Source: Sideroxydans sp. (GTDB lineage: Bacteria; Pseudomonadota; Gammaproteobacteria; Burkholderiales; Gallionellaceae). From it: 47,277 bases of DNA. A program made the position numbers and the translations under genes. Location of the stretch: the NCBI GenBank assembly GCA_011620315.1, contig WOZO01000106.1:1-47277 (forward strand), read 5' to 3'. This document shows, one piece after another, positions 15,400 to 24,720 of the stretch (position 1 is its first letter; every line of letters starts with the position of its first letter). The notes beneath the pieces were generated by a model. It searched no databases and was not told the DNA's origin. It worked only from the letters and a program-made list of their open reading frames with translations.

Positions 15400-16338
15400 T
15401 TACAGTTTGATGGTGAAACCGAAGCTCTTCTCGAACAGTTCCATGATCTCGGCGCGCGAGTGCTTGTGGTTCTGTCCGCCGCGGCTGACGATCTTGAGCG
15501 AGCCCATCAGCGAGGCCAGACGGCCCGTGGTCTCCCAATCCCAGCCGGACTGGATACCGTACAACAGACCCGCACGGTAGGCATCGCCGCAACCGGTCGG
15601 GTCGACGATGGCTTTGGGTTTGGGTGTGGGGATGGCGATCTGTTTGCCGTCGGCATAGATCATGGAGCCGTCACCGCCCAGTGTGACGATGAGTGCCGAG
15701 ACGCGATGGGCGATATCGGATAGAGATTGGCCGGTCTTATCCTGCAACATCCTGGCTTCGTAGTCGTTCAGCGTGACATAGTTGGAAAGCTCAACCATCT
15801 CCAGCAGCTCTTCACCGGAGAACATCGGCATGCCCTGGCCCGGATCGAACACGAAGGGGATGCCCGCTTCATTAAGCTCGCGCGCATGCTGCAGCATGCC
15901 GTCGCGACCGTCCGGCGACACGATGGCCAGCGTGGCTTGCTGGGCATCCTTGACGTGGTTCAGGTGCGACATGCTCATCGCGCCGGGGTGGAAGGCGGTG
16001 ATCTGGTTGTCGTCGAGGTCGGTGGTGATGAATGCCTGGCCGGTGTAGTTGCCCTCGACATGTTTGATATGCGTCTGCGGCAAACCCAGGTTGGCCAGGC
16101 GTGTCGCATAGGGGCCGAAGTCGTCGCCGACGGTCGCCATGATCAGCGGGACGCCGCCCAGCATGTGCAGGTTGTAGGCGATGTTGCCGGCGCAACCGCC
16201 GTATTCGCGGCGCATCTCGGGCACCAGGAAGGCGACGTTCAGGATGTGGATCTGCTCGGGCAGAATGTGTTTCTTGAAGTGGTCCTTGAACACCATGATG
16301 GTGTCGAAAGCCATGGAACCGCAGATCAGAGTCTTCAT
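15400..16338 (-). CDS. PfkB-family carbohydrate kinase, adenosine kinase-like
   Basis: This 312-residue ribokinase-fold protein has the N-terminal signature REYGGCAGNIAYNLHMLGG (about 44-62) and the C-terminal ATP/anion-hole motif VDPTGCGDAYRAG, with the catalytic Asp in GCGDAY. The LVPEMRREYGGCAGNIAYNL version is typical of bacterial proteins annotated as adenosine kinase; ribokinase or fructokinase activity is possible. Cytoplasmic. It leads a two-gene operon with the fructosamine-3-kinase. A perfect TATAAT box sits 31 nt upstream, overlapping the end of the Na/Pi gene. Confidence 0.85.
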   Translation of the reverse strand: MKTLICGSMAFDTIMVFKDHFKKHILPEQIHILNVAFLVPEMRREYGGCAGNIAYNLHMLGGVPLIMATVGDDFGPYATRLANLGLPQTHIKHVEGNYTGQAFITTDLDDNQITAFHPGAMSMSHLNHVKDAQQATLAIVSPDGRDGMLQHARELNEAGIPFVFDPGQGMPMFSGEELLEMVELSNYVTLNDYEARMLQDKTGQSLSDIAHRVSALIVTLGGDGSMIYADGKQIAIPTPKPKAIVDPTGCGDAYRAGLLYGIQSGWDWETTGRLASLMGSLKIVSRGGQNHKHSRAEIMELFEKSFGFTIKL

Positions 16339-16368
16339 GTCGTTAAGCTGTGTGTTGAGGATGGCGCG

Positions 16369-16374
16369 ATTATA
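16369..16374 (-). promoter_or_regulatory. -10 box (TATAAT) of the PfkB kinase operon
   Basis: Minus strand TATAATCGCGCC. No recognisable -35 at 16-18 nt. The box ends next to the stop codon of the upstream Na/Pi cotransporter gene. Confidence 0.4.
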
Positions 16375-17994
16375 TCAGCGTGCCGAGGCGTCCCCGGTCT
16401 GCACTTGGGGGATGGGGGCGGCGGCCAGCATGATGGCCGCTTTGACCGCCTGTTCGATGGCGCGGCGCATCATGCTGGCCGCGCGCAAGCGGGATTCCAT
16501 CTCTATCACCGGCAGCTCGCCGCGCGCCCCCGCCTCCAGCAAATGCGATTTGAGCGACTGGTAATGCGCTTCCAGTGCGTCGAGTGCCTGATTGACGGTG
16601 GGTTGATCCGGCATCGTGCTTGCCGGGTCGACCTGGTCCAGCAATGCCTCGGCCTGTGCGTTGAATTTGCCCGCTTCGACAGGGGCCGGTGTGGCGTTCT
16701 CGCGCAGCGTCGTCGCCAGTTCTACTGCCAGTTCGGCAAGCGTCTCGTAATAGCGCGCGATACGCAGGATGGCCGGCAAGCGTTGCGCGCTCTCGGCCGA
16801 CATCTCGGTGCGGCTCAGGCGCATGACGAAATCCGCGATGGCGTGGTTCAGGCCGACCACGGACCGCTGTTCGCGCGCCAGCTTGTCCCGGGATTCTCCG
16901 CCGGTCGCATCGCGCAGCATGCGTATGGCAAAAGCACCCATGCGCCGCACTTCCTGATGCAGGGCATCCAACGCCAGCGTGGGCACACCCAGCACGTTGG
17001 CATCCAGATGCTGCGGTCTGGCTTCGTCCTCTTCGGCTGTGCGGAAGCGGCGTTCCAGAAAATGCGTCAAGCGGGTCACCAGCGGCCACATCAAGGCTAC
17101 GCCCAGCATGTTGAACACGCTGTGGAACAAAGCCAGGAAAGCGGCGGGAGCGGTATCCAGTTGCAGCAGATCGCGCAGCTCGGCGATCAGTGCGATCAGC
17201 AGCGGCAGCATCAGCAGGGCGACGATGCCGGTCAGCACGTTGAACAGCACATGCGCGCTAGCCGCGCGTTTGGCGTTGGGCGTGGCACCGATGGCCGCGA
17301 TCAGCGCGGTGACGGTGGTGCCGATGTTGGCGCCAATCACCGCCGCCGCCGCGCTTTCGATGCCGATCAGGCCGCCCTGCGCGGCGGTCAGCACGATGGT
17401 CAGCGACGCGCTGGAGGATTGCATTAACACCGTCATCAGCAGGCCGGTCAGCACCATCAGCAACAGGCCGGTCACACCGTCGAATTCCCGCAAAGAAAAA
17501 TCGGTGGTGAAGCCCGAGAACGACACCTGCAGCATATCGATGCCGAGGAACAGCACGCCGAAACCGGCCAGCGCCAGGCCCGCCGCGCCGCGCCGGCTGT
17601 GCTCGCCGGAAAGGCGCAGCGCCATACCGATGCCGATCAGCGGCAGCGCGAGCAGATCGATCTTGAACTTGAGCCCGACCAGCGCCACCAGCCAGCCGGT
17701 CATGGTGGTGCCGACGTTGGCCCCGAACAGCACCCACAGCGATTGTCCCAGCGTCAGCAGGCCGGCATTGACGAAGCCGATGGCCGCCACGGTGACCGCG
17801 CTGGAGGATTGCACCAGCGCCGTCAGCAGCGCGCCCGATGCCAGACCGCGCATCCGTGTTTTGGTGGAATTGGTGAGGATGCGTCCAAGTGCCGGGCCTG
17901 CCGCGAGCTTGAGTCCGTCCGTCATCAGGCTCATGCCCAGCAGGAACAGGCCGATGCCGCCCGGCAGACCGCCTATAGCAGACCAGTCGTTCAT
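16375..17994 (-). CDS. Na+/phosphate cotransporter family protein with PhoU-like C-terminal domain
   Basis: This 539-residue protein has two inverted NaPi-II repeats, each with the QSSSA motif: ALVQSSSAVTVAAIGFVNAG (about 59-78) and MQSSSASLTIVLTAAQGG (about 210-227). GANVGTTMTG and GANIGTTVTALIA complete the paired sodium/phosphate-binding hairpins. About eight membrane helices are followed by a helical PhoU-like cytoplasmic domain from about 330. It imports phosphate or related anions with sodium, or in bacteria may act in signalling; the substrate is unproven. It starts 12 nt after the CPA2 antiporter stop, so the two probably share a transcript. Confidence 0.88.
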   Translation of the reverse strand: MNDWSAIGGLPGGIGLFLLGMSLMTDGLKLAAGPALGRILTNSTKTRMRGLASGALLTALVQSSSAVTVAAIGFVNAGLLTLGQSLWVLFGANVGTTMTGWLVALVGLKFKIDLLALPLIGIGMALRLSGEHSRRGAAGLALAGFGVLFLGIDMLQVSFSGFTTDFSLREFDGVTGLLLMVLTGLLMTVLMQSSSASLTIVLTAAQGGLIGIESAAAAVIGANIGTTVTALIAAIGATPNAKRAASAHVLFNVLTGIVALLMLPLLIALIAELRDLLQLDTAPAAFLALFHSVFNMLGVALMWPLVTRLTHFLERRFRTAEEDEARPQHLDANVLGVPTLALDALHQEVRRMGAFAIRMLRDATGGESRDKLAREQRSVVGLNHAIADFVMRLSRTEMSAESAQRLPAILRIARYYETLAELAVELATTLRENATPAPVEAGKFNAQAEALLDQVDPASTMPDQPTVNQALDALEAHYQSLKSHLLEAGARGELPVIEMESRLRAASMMRRAIEQAVKAAIMLAAAPIPQVQTGDASAR

Positions 17995-18006
17995 GGAATA
18001 ATTTCG

Positions 18007-19218
18007 CTAGCCATGTTTGCTGTAGAACCACTTGAGCAGGAACGGCGGGGACATCGTGGTCAATGCGATCACGATCAGCAGCGCCGCATACAACTCGCCG
18101 GTGAGTGTTCCCTGGCTGAAACCGAGTTGGGCGAAGATCAGCCCCACTTCGCCGCGCGGCACCATGGACAGGCCGATGGCCATCTTGTTGTGCGCGCTTT
18201 CGCGGATGGCATAGCCGGCCACGAATTTGCCGAGGAAGGCGACCAGCAACAGCAGCGTCGCCAATTGCCAGATGAAACCGGAGCTCCAGTCGACGGCTTT
18301 CAGATTGAGCGACACGCCCACCATCACGAAGAACAGCGGCGAGAAGGTGTGGATCAGCGGCCGCATCTGTTCTTCCAGGCGGTGTGCCAGCTTGGGGCTG
18401 GGCTTGAATTCGATCAACTGCCGCTTGCCCATCCACAAGCGGAAGCCGAAATGCTGGCTGAACGCCAGACCGGCGGCGAATCCGCCCATGATCTCCGGGG
18501 CACCGACCGCGTGCGCCAGCCAGGAGAACAGCAGGATCAAAGACAGTGCCATGGTGAGCAGCAGGCCCGGGGTGGCGGCGCGTTCCTCGAAGTGTTCGAT
18601 GACGATAGAGGCCAGCTTCGCCACCAGCGGAGCCAGCAGCATGAACAGCAGGATATACAGGCTCACTTCGCCCACCGCCCGGAACGAGACATCCTGTTCC
18701 ACCGCGAACTGATACAGCAGCGCCAGCGCCAGCACGCCGAGGATGTCGTCCAGCACTGCCGCGCCGATCACGATCTGCGCTTCGTCAGTTTGCCGCTTGC
18801 CCAGGTCGTCCAATACGCGCACGGTGATGCCGATGCTGGTGGCGGTGAGCGTGCCGCCGATGAACAGCGCGGTCAGATTGGACAGATCGAACAGCCAGGC
18901 ACTGACACCGTAGCCCAGCACAAAGGGCAGGAAGAAGCCGACCAGCGCCACCACCACCGGCTTGCTGCCGGAACGCGCCAATCTCGACAGATCGGTATCC
19001 ATGCCCACCTCGAACAGCAACAGGATGATGCCGATCTCGGCCAGCAGCTTCATGGTGGTGTCGGGTGATACCCAGCCCAGCAGCGAGGGGCCGATGAGCA
19101 GGCCGGCGATCAGTTCGCCGATCACGGAAGGCACGCCGAAGCGCGCGACCGTCTCGGACAGCAGGCGTGCCGCGATCAGGATGATGGCGAGGAACAGGAA
19201 GAACTGGTGCAACTCCAT
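18007..19218 (-). CDS. Cation:proton antiporter, CPA2 family (KefB/KefC-like membrane domain)
   Basis: From ATG 19218 (AGGAG upstream) the product has 403 residues and about twelve membrane segments. FGVPSVIGELIAGLLIGPSL (26-45), LLLFEVGMDTDLSRL and LIFAQLGFSQGTL are typical Na+/H+ or K+/H+ exchanger segments of PF00999. There is no C-terminal NAD-binding TrkA_N domain, so it is not a full KefB/KefC; it resembles GerN/NapA-type exchangers. A longer in-frame start at 19284 would add a non-hydrophobic stretch without a ribosome site. It precedes the Na/Pi gene closely. Which cation is moved is not visible. Confidence 0.85.
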   Translation of the reverse strand: MELHQFFLFLAIILIAARLLSETVARFGVPSVIGELIAGLLIGPSLLGWVSPDTTMKLLAEIGIILLLFEVGMDTDLSRLARSGSKPVVVALVGFFLPFVLGYGVSAWLFDLSNLTALFIGGTLTATSIGITVRVLDDLGKRQTDEAQIVIGAAVLDDILGVLALALLYQFAVEQDVSFRAVGEVSLYILLFMLLAPLVAKLASIVIEHFEERAATPGLLLTMALSLILLFSWLAHAVGAPEIMGGFAAGLAFSQHFGFRLWMGKRQLIEFKPSPKLAHRLEEQMRPLIHTFSPLFFVMVGVSLNLKAVDWSSGFIWQLATLLLLVAFLGKFVAGYAIRESAHNKMAIGLSMVPRGEVGLIFAQLGFSQGTLTGELYAALLIVIALTTMSPPFLLKWFYSKHG

Positions 19219-19273
19219 GGCATTTCTCCTGAAAGAAGCAGGTTTAACCCGAGCGGTGGTCTGCCGGATGATA

Positions 19274-19295
19274 CAACGTGCCATCCGGCACGTTG
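19274..19295. repeat. Perfect 9-bp hairpin between the beta-barrel gene and CPA2 antiporter
   Basis: CAACGTGCC (19274-19282) and GGCACGTTG (19287-19295) with a 4-nt loop; flanking CCGGAT/ATCCGG adds alternative pairing. No U-tract follows on the minus strand, so attenuation or RNA end protection is only possible. Confidence 0.4.
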
Positions 19296-19355
19296 CACCG
19301 GATCAAATGTTTTGCTTTTGACGATGACGCTTCACGCCGTATCGTCCGTTTCGGA

Positions 19356-20063
19356 TCAATAACTGCGCGCGTAACCGAAACCGATAAAGTTGGCCGCATT
19401 GCCGTTCACGTCCAGGCCCAGATGCAGGTCGAGCTGGGTGCGTTCGTCAAGCAGGTATGCGTAGCCGCCATCCAGCATGACGCTGTCGTTGCCCGCGTGG
19501 TTCAGCGGATGGTCGGCAAACAGTTCCAGATAGCTGCCCAGCTGCGCCGTGTGCGAGAACGATGCGCCAATTGCAGTCTGCAAGCTGGTCTGCAGCGCGA
19601 GCTGGTTGCTGCTGGCGATCTGGAACATGCCGAACAAGCCGCTCGGCGCATGGTTCCAGAGCAGCGCGGCCAGCGGTGCGGCACGGCTGTCGGCGGGATG
19701 GCCGTTGCCGCTGGGGAGGGTGAGCGATCCCAGCAGGGAGAGTTTCAGCGCTTTGCTGTCCAGCAGGCGATATTTCCCGCCCAGGGTAAGGTCGCCCACG
19801 GTGGTCGTGCCATCGGTCGCTTGCCAGCCGCCCCACTGCACAGCCAGTTCGGTGACGGGTGTGATACCGAAGCGCACATTGCTGAGCGGGACGGTGCGAC
19901 TGCCCGATGCCCCCTGGAATCCCAACTCGATGTTGAAGTGGCCGGGCGTGACGGTGTAGGTGCCGGTGCTAAATCCGGGGCGATCAGCAACGATGGGTTC
20001 GGCGTGCAGGGCAGATGCCGCGCACAGGGAAAGGGGCAGCAAAAGCGGGAAACGAATCTTCAT
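19356..20063 (-). CDS. Exported beta-barrel-like outer-membrane protein (transporter-like, phenol MetA_deg type)
   Basis: From ATG 20063 the protein has 235 residues with a signal peptide (MKIRFPLLLPLSLCAASALHA, cut before EPIVADRPG). The mature part starts ADRPGFSTGTYTVTPGHFNI and alternates hydrophobic and polar residues in strands, ending with an aromatic C-terminus (GFGYARSY) as in outer-membrane barrels. This start matches the Phenol_MetA_deg/'transporter' family (PF13557), whose functions are mostly unknown. The frame is open far upstream through the SulP gene, but the signal peptide fixes the start. It lies between SulP and the CPA2 gene on the same strand; no Shine-Dalgarno is clear. 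Confidence 0.72.
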   Translation of the reverse strand: MKIRFPLLLPLSLCAASALHAEPIVADRPGFSTGTYTVTPGHFNIELGFQGASGSRTVPLSNVRFGITPVTELAVQWGGWQATDGTTTVGDLTLGGKYRLLDSKALKLSLLGSLTLPSGNGHPADSRAAPLAALLWNHAPSGLFGMFQIASSNQLALQTSLQTAIGASFSHTAQLGSYLELFADHPLNHAGNDSVMLDGGYAYLLDERTQLDLHLGLDVNGNAANFIGFGYARSY

Positions 20064-20152
20064 GGCGATGGTGTCGGTTGTGTGTGCGGAAAGTCGGGAC
20101 GATCCGCCAGAATGGGAGAAGTATGCGCAAGACCGGAAAGATAACGGCAGGC

Positions 20153-21661
20153 TCAACCCAAACGGTCGTCGGCAGGATGATACGACGGGTCCTCCAGCAC
20201 GTTCACCTCGATCATGCCCTTGGCCTTGTCCAGCAGTTCCAGACAATCCGGACTCAGGTGGCGCAGGTGCAGTGTCTTGCCGAGCTGGGTGTAGCGTTCC
20301 GCCAGTTGGTCGATGGCCTCCAGTCCGGAATGGTCCTTGACGCGCGCATGCTTGAAGTCGATCACCACTTCCTCCGGGTCGTCCTTGGGCGTGAACAGGT
20401 TGAGGAAGCTCTGCGCCGAGGCGAAGAACAGCGAGCCGTGCAGGTCGTACACTTTCCAGCCGTGTTCCTCGGTGGTGACGCGGACCTCCATGCTCTTGGC
20501 GTGTTCCCAGGCGAAGGCCAGCGCCGAGATGATGATGCCGACGATCACCGCGATGGCGAGGTCGGTCAGCACGGTGATCACGGCGACGGTGATGCCGACC
20601 ACGATGTCGGTGCGCGGCACCTTGCCGAACAGGTTGAAGCTGCCCCACTCGAAGGTCTTTTCCGACACCACGAACATCAGGCCGATCAGTGCGGCGAGCG
20701 GGATCATTTCGATCCATTCCGATGCGAACAAAATGAAGCTCAGCAGGAACAGCGCGGCGGCGATGCCGGACAGGTTCTTCACCGCGCCGTTGGTGACGTT
20801 GATCATGCTCTGGCCGATCATCGCGCAGCCGCCCATGCCGCCGAAGAAACCGGTGACCACATTGGCCACCCCCTGGCCGATGCTGGCGCGGTTGGGTTTG
20901 CCGCGCGTGTCGGTCATGGTGTCGATCAGGTTCAGCGTCAGCAGCGATTCGATCAGGCCGATGGCGGCGAGAATCGCGCTGTAGGGCAGGATGATCTGCA
21001 GCGTCTCCCAGTTCAGCGGCACCTCGGGCAGGTGGAAGCTCGGCAGGCCTCCCGCGATGGAGGCCATGTCGCCCACGGTCTTGGTGTCGATGTCGGCGAA
21101 GATCACCAGTGCGGAGGTGGCGACAATGGCGGCCAGCGTGGACGGCACGACCTTGGTGAAGCGCGGCAGGAGGTAGATGATCGCCATGGTCAGCGAGATC
21201 AGGCCCAGCATGGTGTAGAGCGGTGCGCCTTGCATCCATTCGCCGTCGGGCATCTTGAAGTGGCCCATCTGCGCGAGGAAGATCACGATGGCCAGCCCGT
21301 TGACGAAGCCCAGCATCACCGGATGCGGCACCATGCGGATGAACTTGCCGAGCTTGAACAGCCCGAAAGCGATCTGCAGCACGCCCATCAGCACCACCGT
21401 GGCGAACAGGTATTCCACGCCGTGCGTCACCACCAGCGCCACCATTACCACCGCCAGCGCCCCGGTCGCGCCGGAGATCATGCCGGGGCGGCCGCCGATC
21501 AGCGAAGTGATCAGGCTCACCATGAAGGCGGCGTACAGGCCGACCAGCGGATGCACCTGCGCCACGAGGGCGAAGGCGATGGCTTCGGGCACGAGGGCGA
21601 GTGCGACGGTGAGGCCGCTCAGGACGTTGGTTTTGGCTTCGTTGATATTTTCGATCTTCAT
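20153..21661 (-). CDS. SulP-family inorganic anion transporter with STAS domain
   Basis: From ATG 21661 the product has 502 residues. The membrane part starts NVLSGLTVALALVPEAIAFA (12-31), the SulP signature in TM1, with GMISGATGALAVVM in TM3 (about 60-73) and GFFGGMGGCAMIGQSMINV at TM8-10. The cytoplasmic STAS domain runs from about 390 (VYDLHGSLFFASAQSF) to the end. SulP proteins carry sulfate, bicarbonate, chloride or organic anions; this short form with MGGCAMIGQS resembles the branch that includes bicarbonate carriers. The substrate is unproven. A TATAAT box lies about 137 nt upstream. An upstream in-frame extension into the ClC gene is non-coding. Confidence 0.88.
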   Translation of the reverse strand: MKIENINEAKTNVLSGLTVALALVPEAIAFALVAQVHPLVGLYAAFMVSLITSLIGGRPGMISGATGALAVVMVALVVTHGVEYLFATVVLMGVLQIAFGLFKLGKFIRMVPHPVMLGFVNGLAIVIFLAQMGHFKMPDGEWMQGAPLYTMLGLISLTMAIIYLLPRFTKVVPSTLAAIVATSALVIFADIDTKTVGDMASIAGGLPSFHLPEVPLNWETLQIILPYSAILAAIGLIESLLTLNLIDTMTDTRGKPNRASIGQGVANVVTGFFGGMGGCAMIGQSMINVTNGAVKNLSGIAAALFLLSFILFASEWIEMIPLAALIGLMFVVSEKTFEWGSFNLFGKVPRTDIVVGITVAVITVLTDLAIAVIVGIIISALAFAWEHAKSMEVRVTTEEHGWKVYDLHGSLFFASAQSFLNLFTPKDDPEEVVIDFKHARVKDHSGLEAIDQLAERYTQLGKTLHLRHLSPDCLELLDKAKGMIEVNVLEDPSYHPADDRLG

Positions 21662-21797
21662 GTGCAGTTCCAGAATGCAGGCCGCCATCCGCCTGCGGAA
21701 CGGCAACGGTAAAACGTCTCGGTAAATGGTGGCGGCGCGGCGCGGTGACAGGAGGCCACAAGCTAACGAGCAGCGGTTCTGAACCGGCAGGGGCGCG

Positions 21798-21803
21798 ATT
21801 ATA
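21798..21803 (-). promoter_or_regulatory. -10 box (TATAAT) upstream of SulP
   Basis: Minus strand TATAATCGCGCC within the 191-nt ClC-SulP gap; no matching -35. The leader would be about 130 nt. Confidence 0.35.
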
Positions 21804-21852
21804 CACAAGGCCGCCGGAGGCCCGCCGCCGGGCACAGGTGACGCAGCAGACT

Positions 21853-23136
21853 TTATCTTTCTTCCGGCTTGGTTTCCTTGGCGGCGGGCGACGGAATGAA
21901 ATTCCCGCCCAGGGTGTGGAACAAGGGCGTGGGGCAGATCGCCTGGGAGCAGAGCTTGGCAATGAATGCGGCGGCCATCAGCGGGAGGATCATTTCGTGG
22001 TTGGCGGTCATCTCCATTACGATCACGAAAGCGGTGATGGGTGCCTGGGTCACGCCGGCAAAATAGGAAACCATGCCGAGGATGATGGCCGCGCCCATGG
22101 GCACGGAAGAGAATATGTGTGCGATGTTGTAGCCCAGTCCGGCGCCGGCGGAAAGCGTCGGTGCCATGATCCCGCCGGGGATGCCGCTGACGTAGGAGAT
22201 CAATGTGGCGGCCACTTTCAGCAAGCCGAAGTTCTCCGGCAGGGACGGGTCGCCATCGATCATGGCTTTGGCCTCGTTGTATCCGCTGCCGTAGGTGTTG
22301 CCCTGCGAGGCCAGTCCGATCAGGGCCAGCAGCAAGCCGCAGGCGGCCGCGAAGCGGATCGGATGGGCGCGCATCCAGTCGCCCAGCCGTCCCGCCAGGC
22401 CCTTGTTGACTTCGATCAGCAATCTGCTGAAGGCCCCGCCCATCACGCCGCCGATGACGCCGCACAGGATGACCACGTTCCAGTCGCGGCCGAAGGCCAG
22501 CGTCTCGGAGGTGCGGCCGAAATACGCGTAGTTGCCAAGCAGGGCGAGCGAGGTGATACCGGCGATGATCACCGTCATCAGGATGGTGGAGCTGTTGTGT
22601 TCTTCGAAGGAACGGCTCATCTCCTCGATGGCGAACACGATACCGGCCAGGGGGGTGTTGAAAGCGGCCGCAACACCGGCGGCGGCACCGGCCAGGATCA
22701 AACCTTTGTCCATGTCGTAACGCGGGAAGCGCGCCAGCTTGCCGATGCCGTGCATGATCGAGGCGCCGATCTGCACCGTGGGACCTTCGCGTCCGACCGA
22801 TGCGCCGAACAAAAAGCCCATCACAGTGAGCGCGATCTTGCCCAGCGTGACGCGCATCGACAGCAGCTTATCTCGCACCGAGGAATGCTCGTCCAGCGAT
22901 GCGATGACCTGCGGGATGCCGCTTCCCTGCGATCCGGTAAAGAAATTGCGTGTCAGGTAGACGATCAGCGCAAAACCGAGCGGTGTCACCAGCAGCGGCA
23001 GCCGGGGAGAAATGGCCAGCAATTTATGGAACATCGTATTGGCCCATTCGCAGATCACCGCGAACAGAATGGCGATTAAACCCACGCTGATAGCGCCACC
23101 CAAAAATACGACGCGGCGTTTCCACCTGACAATCAA
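21853..23136 (-). CDS. ClC-family chloride channel/exchanger
   Basis: This 427-residue protein has the ClC selectivity motifs GSQGSGIPQV (69-78) and GREGPTVQIGA (about 114-124), with the gating Glu in GREGP. VFAIEEMSRSF holds the Glu that in CLC-ec1 is the internal proton site (Glu203), so this is more likely a 2Cl-/H+ exchanger than a channel. No CBS domains. The start codon is TTG at 23136, supported by AGGAGG 6 nt upstream. In bacteria such exchangers help acid resistance or charge balance. It lies between the SulP and CPA1 genes on the same strand. Confidence 0.9.
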   Translation of the reverse strand: MIVRWKRRVVFLGGAISVGLIAILFAVICEWANTMFHKLLAISPRLPLLVTPLGFALIVYLTRNFFTGSQGSGIPQVIASLDEHSSVRDKLLSMRVTLGKIALTVMGFLFGASVGREGPTVQIGASIMHGIGKLARFPRYDMDKGLILAGAAAGVAAAFNTPLAGIVFAIEEMSRSFEEHNSSTILMTVIIAGITSLALLGNYAYFGRTSETLAFGRDWNVVILCGVIGGVMGGAFSRLLIEVNKGLAGRLGDWMRAHPIRFAAACGLLLALIGLASQGNTYGSGYNEAKAMIDGDPSLPENFGLLKVAATLISYVSGIPGGIMAPTLSAGAGLGYNIAHIFSSVPMGAAIILGMVSYFAGVTQAPITAFVIVMEMTANHEMILPLMAAAFIAKLCSQAICPTPLFHTLGGNFIPSPAAKETKPEER

Positions 23137-23260
23137 GATGCCCTCCTGTAAATAGATCGTATCGACTGTGTGACAGTGTACGTCATTGGCTGCTGCTGTC
23201 GAAGGCGCTGCTCGCTTGTTGTTCGCCCGGCCGCGCGATCATTCCCGCGCGCTGTGCGAT

Positions 23261-24652
23261 TCAGACATGCGATTCCGCTTCGGCATTCTTTTCCGCACGG
23301 AAGACCTCCTTGTTGCTGCCGATGATGAAGATCAGCGCGCCGGAGTAAAGGAATGTGGACAGCATGATGACGCCGATCACCACCGCCCTGAACATCTCAA
23401 GGTGCGGGAAGTCGGCGGGGATCATGGTGATCATCACGATGGACAGGCCGCCCTTGATGCCCGCGAAAGTGAGCACGCTCCACCAGCGCAAATTGATGTC
23501 GACCATTTTCTCGGTGCGGTTGGCGATGGCGGCGAACAGGCCCATCATCGCGCCGCGTATCACCGTGGTGGCAAGGAACATCACCAGGATCTCGGCCCTG
23601 TATTGCCACAATAGTTTCAGGTCGATCATCTCCGCCATGGCGATGAACAGGATGGTGTTGGCGACCAGCGCCAGCAACTGGATATCTTCCTTGGTGCGCA
23701 GATGGCGGTCGCGCTCGGCGAGGGTGGCGCGCAGGCGGCCCAGCGTGTTGCCGATCAGGCCGGCGGAAGCGTTGCGGCTCATGGCTTCACGCTGCAAGGC
23801 GGCCTCGTCATGCTCGATGCTGCGTGCTTCCTCGTCGACCGCCTGCATCATCACGTGGTTGACCGTGATCACGGCGAAGATCACGGCGAGGATGCCGGAC
23901 AGATGCAGGTGCGAATGGCCGCCCAGCAGGTTGAGGAATACATAGAAATGCTCGGCGATCTCGAAAGCGCCGTAACCGGCGAGGATCAGCACCATCATCT
24001 CGGCGAAGCGGTTATGCGTGGATTTCATCAGCATCAGGCCGAGGAAACCGACCATCATGCCGACCGCCACCGAGCCCAGGATCACTTCCGCGCTGATGCC
24101 CAGCACATAACCGGCCGTGATCTCGTTGCCGCCCAGCGCATACAGGCCGACGAACACAAAGGCGATCAGCGCCGTGGCATCGTTCAGCAGGCTCTCGCCT
24201 TCGGCCAGTATCTTCAGGCGGTGCGGCAGCTCGAATTTGGAGAAGATGCTCACCACCGACACCGGATCGGTCGCCAGCACCATGGCGAACAGCACGATCA
24301 CGGCGGCGGTAGACAGTTGGTATTCGCCGAATAGCCAGTCCGAGATGGCCAGCGCGGTAAGTACCGACAGGATGATGGAGACCACCGCCAAGTGCAGCAG
24401 GCTCCAGGCATGCTCTTTCAGGTCGGCCACCTTGAGTTCCAGCGAATCGGAGATCAGCAACACCGGCAGCAGGAAGATGACCAGCAGGGCGAAGTGTTCG
24501 GTGTCGCCGGTCAGCACCGGCACCTGGCTAAACGCATAGTGGGCGATGAAGGAAAGCAGGATCAATCCCAGCGGCGACGGCACGCGCAGTTTTTCTTCCA
24601 GTTGCAGGGCAAGGAACAGGATGGCGGTTATCGTCAGGAGTGTAATGATCAT
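23261..24652 (-). CDS. Cation:proton antiporter, CPA1/NhaP family
   Basis: This 463-residue protein has about twelve membrane segments with the CPA1 motifs MVLATDPVSVVSIF and LAEGESLLNDATALIAFVF, whose Asp residues belong to the ion-binding core. FAGIKGGLSIVM lies in the late helices. The C-terminal tail is short (about 15 residues), lacking regulatory domains. It exchanges Na+ or K+ for protons at the inner membrane. It lies 68 nt after the CPA2-like gene stop on the same strand. The start ATG 24652 has GGAAAG five bases upstream. Confidence 0.88.
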   Translation of the reverse strand: MIITLLTITAILFLALQLEEKLRVPSPLGLILLSFIAHYAFSQVPVLTGDTEHFALLVIFLLPVLLISDSLELKVADLKEHAWSLLHLAVVSIILSVLTALAISDWLFGEYQLSTAAVIVLFAMVLATDPVSVVSIFSKFELPHRLKILAEGESLLNDATALIAFVFVGLYALGGNEITAGYVLGISAEVILGSVAVGMMVGFLGLMLMKSTHNRFAEMMVLILAGYGAFEIAEHFYVFLNLLGGHSHLHLSGILAVIFAVITVNHVMMQAVDEEARSIEHDEAALQREAMSRNASAGLIGNTLGRLRATLAERDRHLRTKEDIQLLALVANTILFIAMAEMIDLKLLWQYRAEILVMFLATTVIRGAMMGLFAAIANRTEKMVDINLRWWSVLTFAGIKGGLSIVMITMIPADFPHLEMFRAVVIGVIMLSTFLYSGALIFIIGSNKEVFRAEKNAEAESHV

Positions 24653-24720
24653 GCGTGCTTTCCAAAAAATAAGTACATGGCAGCGCCGTGCGGCGCATGC
24701 CGGTCTGTGGCTATACCTGC

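Noticed and set aside
15727-17427. 566-codon plus-strand frame opposite the PfkB kinase and Na/Pi genes
   Set aside because: Spans two well-supported minus-strand genes and shows only His/Gln/Arg-rich low-complexity translation.
20015-21712. 565-codon plus-strand frame opposite SulP
   Set aside because: Antisense shadow: rich in His, Asp and Gln, no recognisable motif, no ribosome site.
19356-21962. Apparent 868-residue fusion ending in the beta-barrel-like protein
   Set aside because: The upstream 630 or so residues are the out-of-frame translation of SulP; the signal peptide at 20063 marks the real start.
20153-22465. Apparent 770-residue N-terminally extended SulP
   Set aside because: The extension is out-of-frame ClC sequence; SulP starts at ATG 21661.
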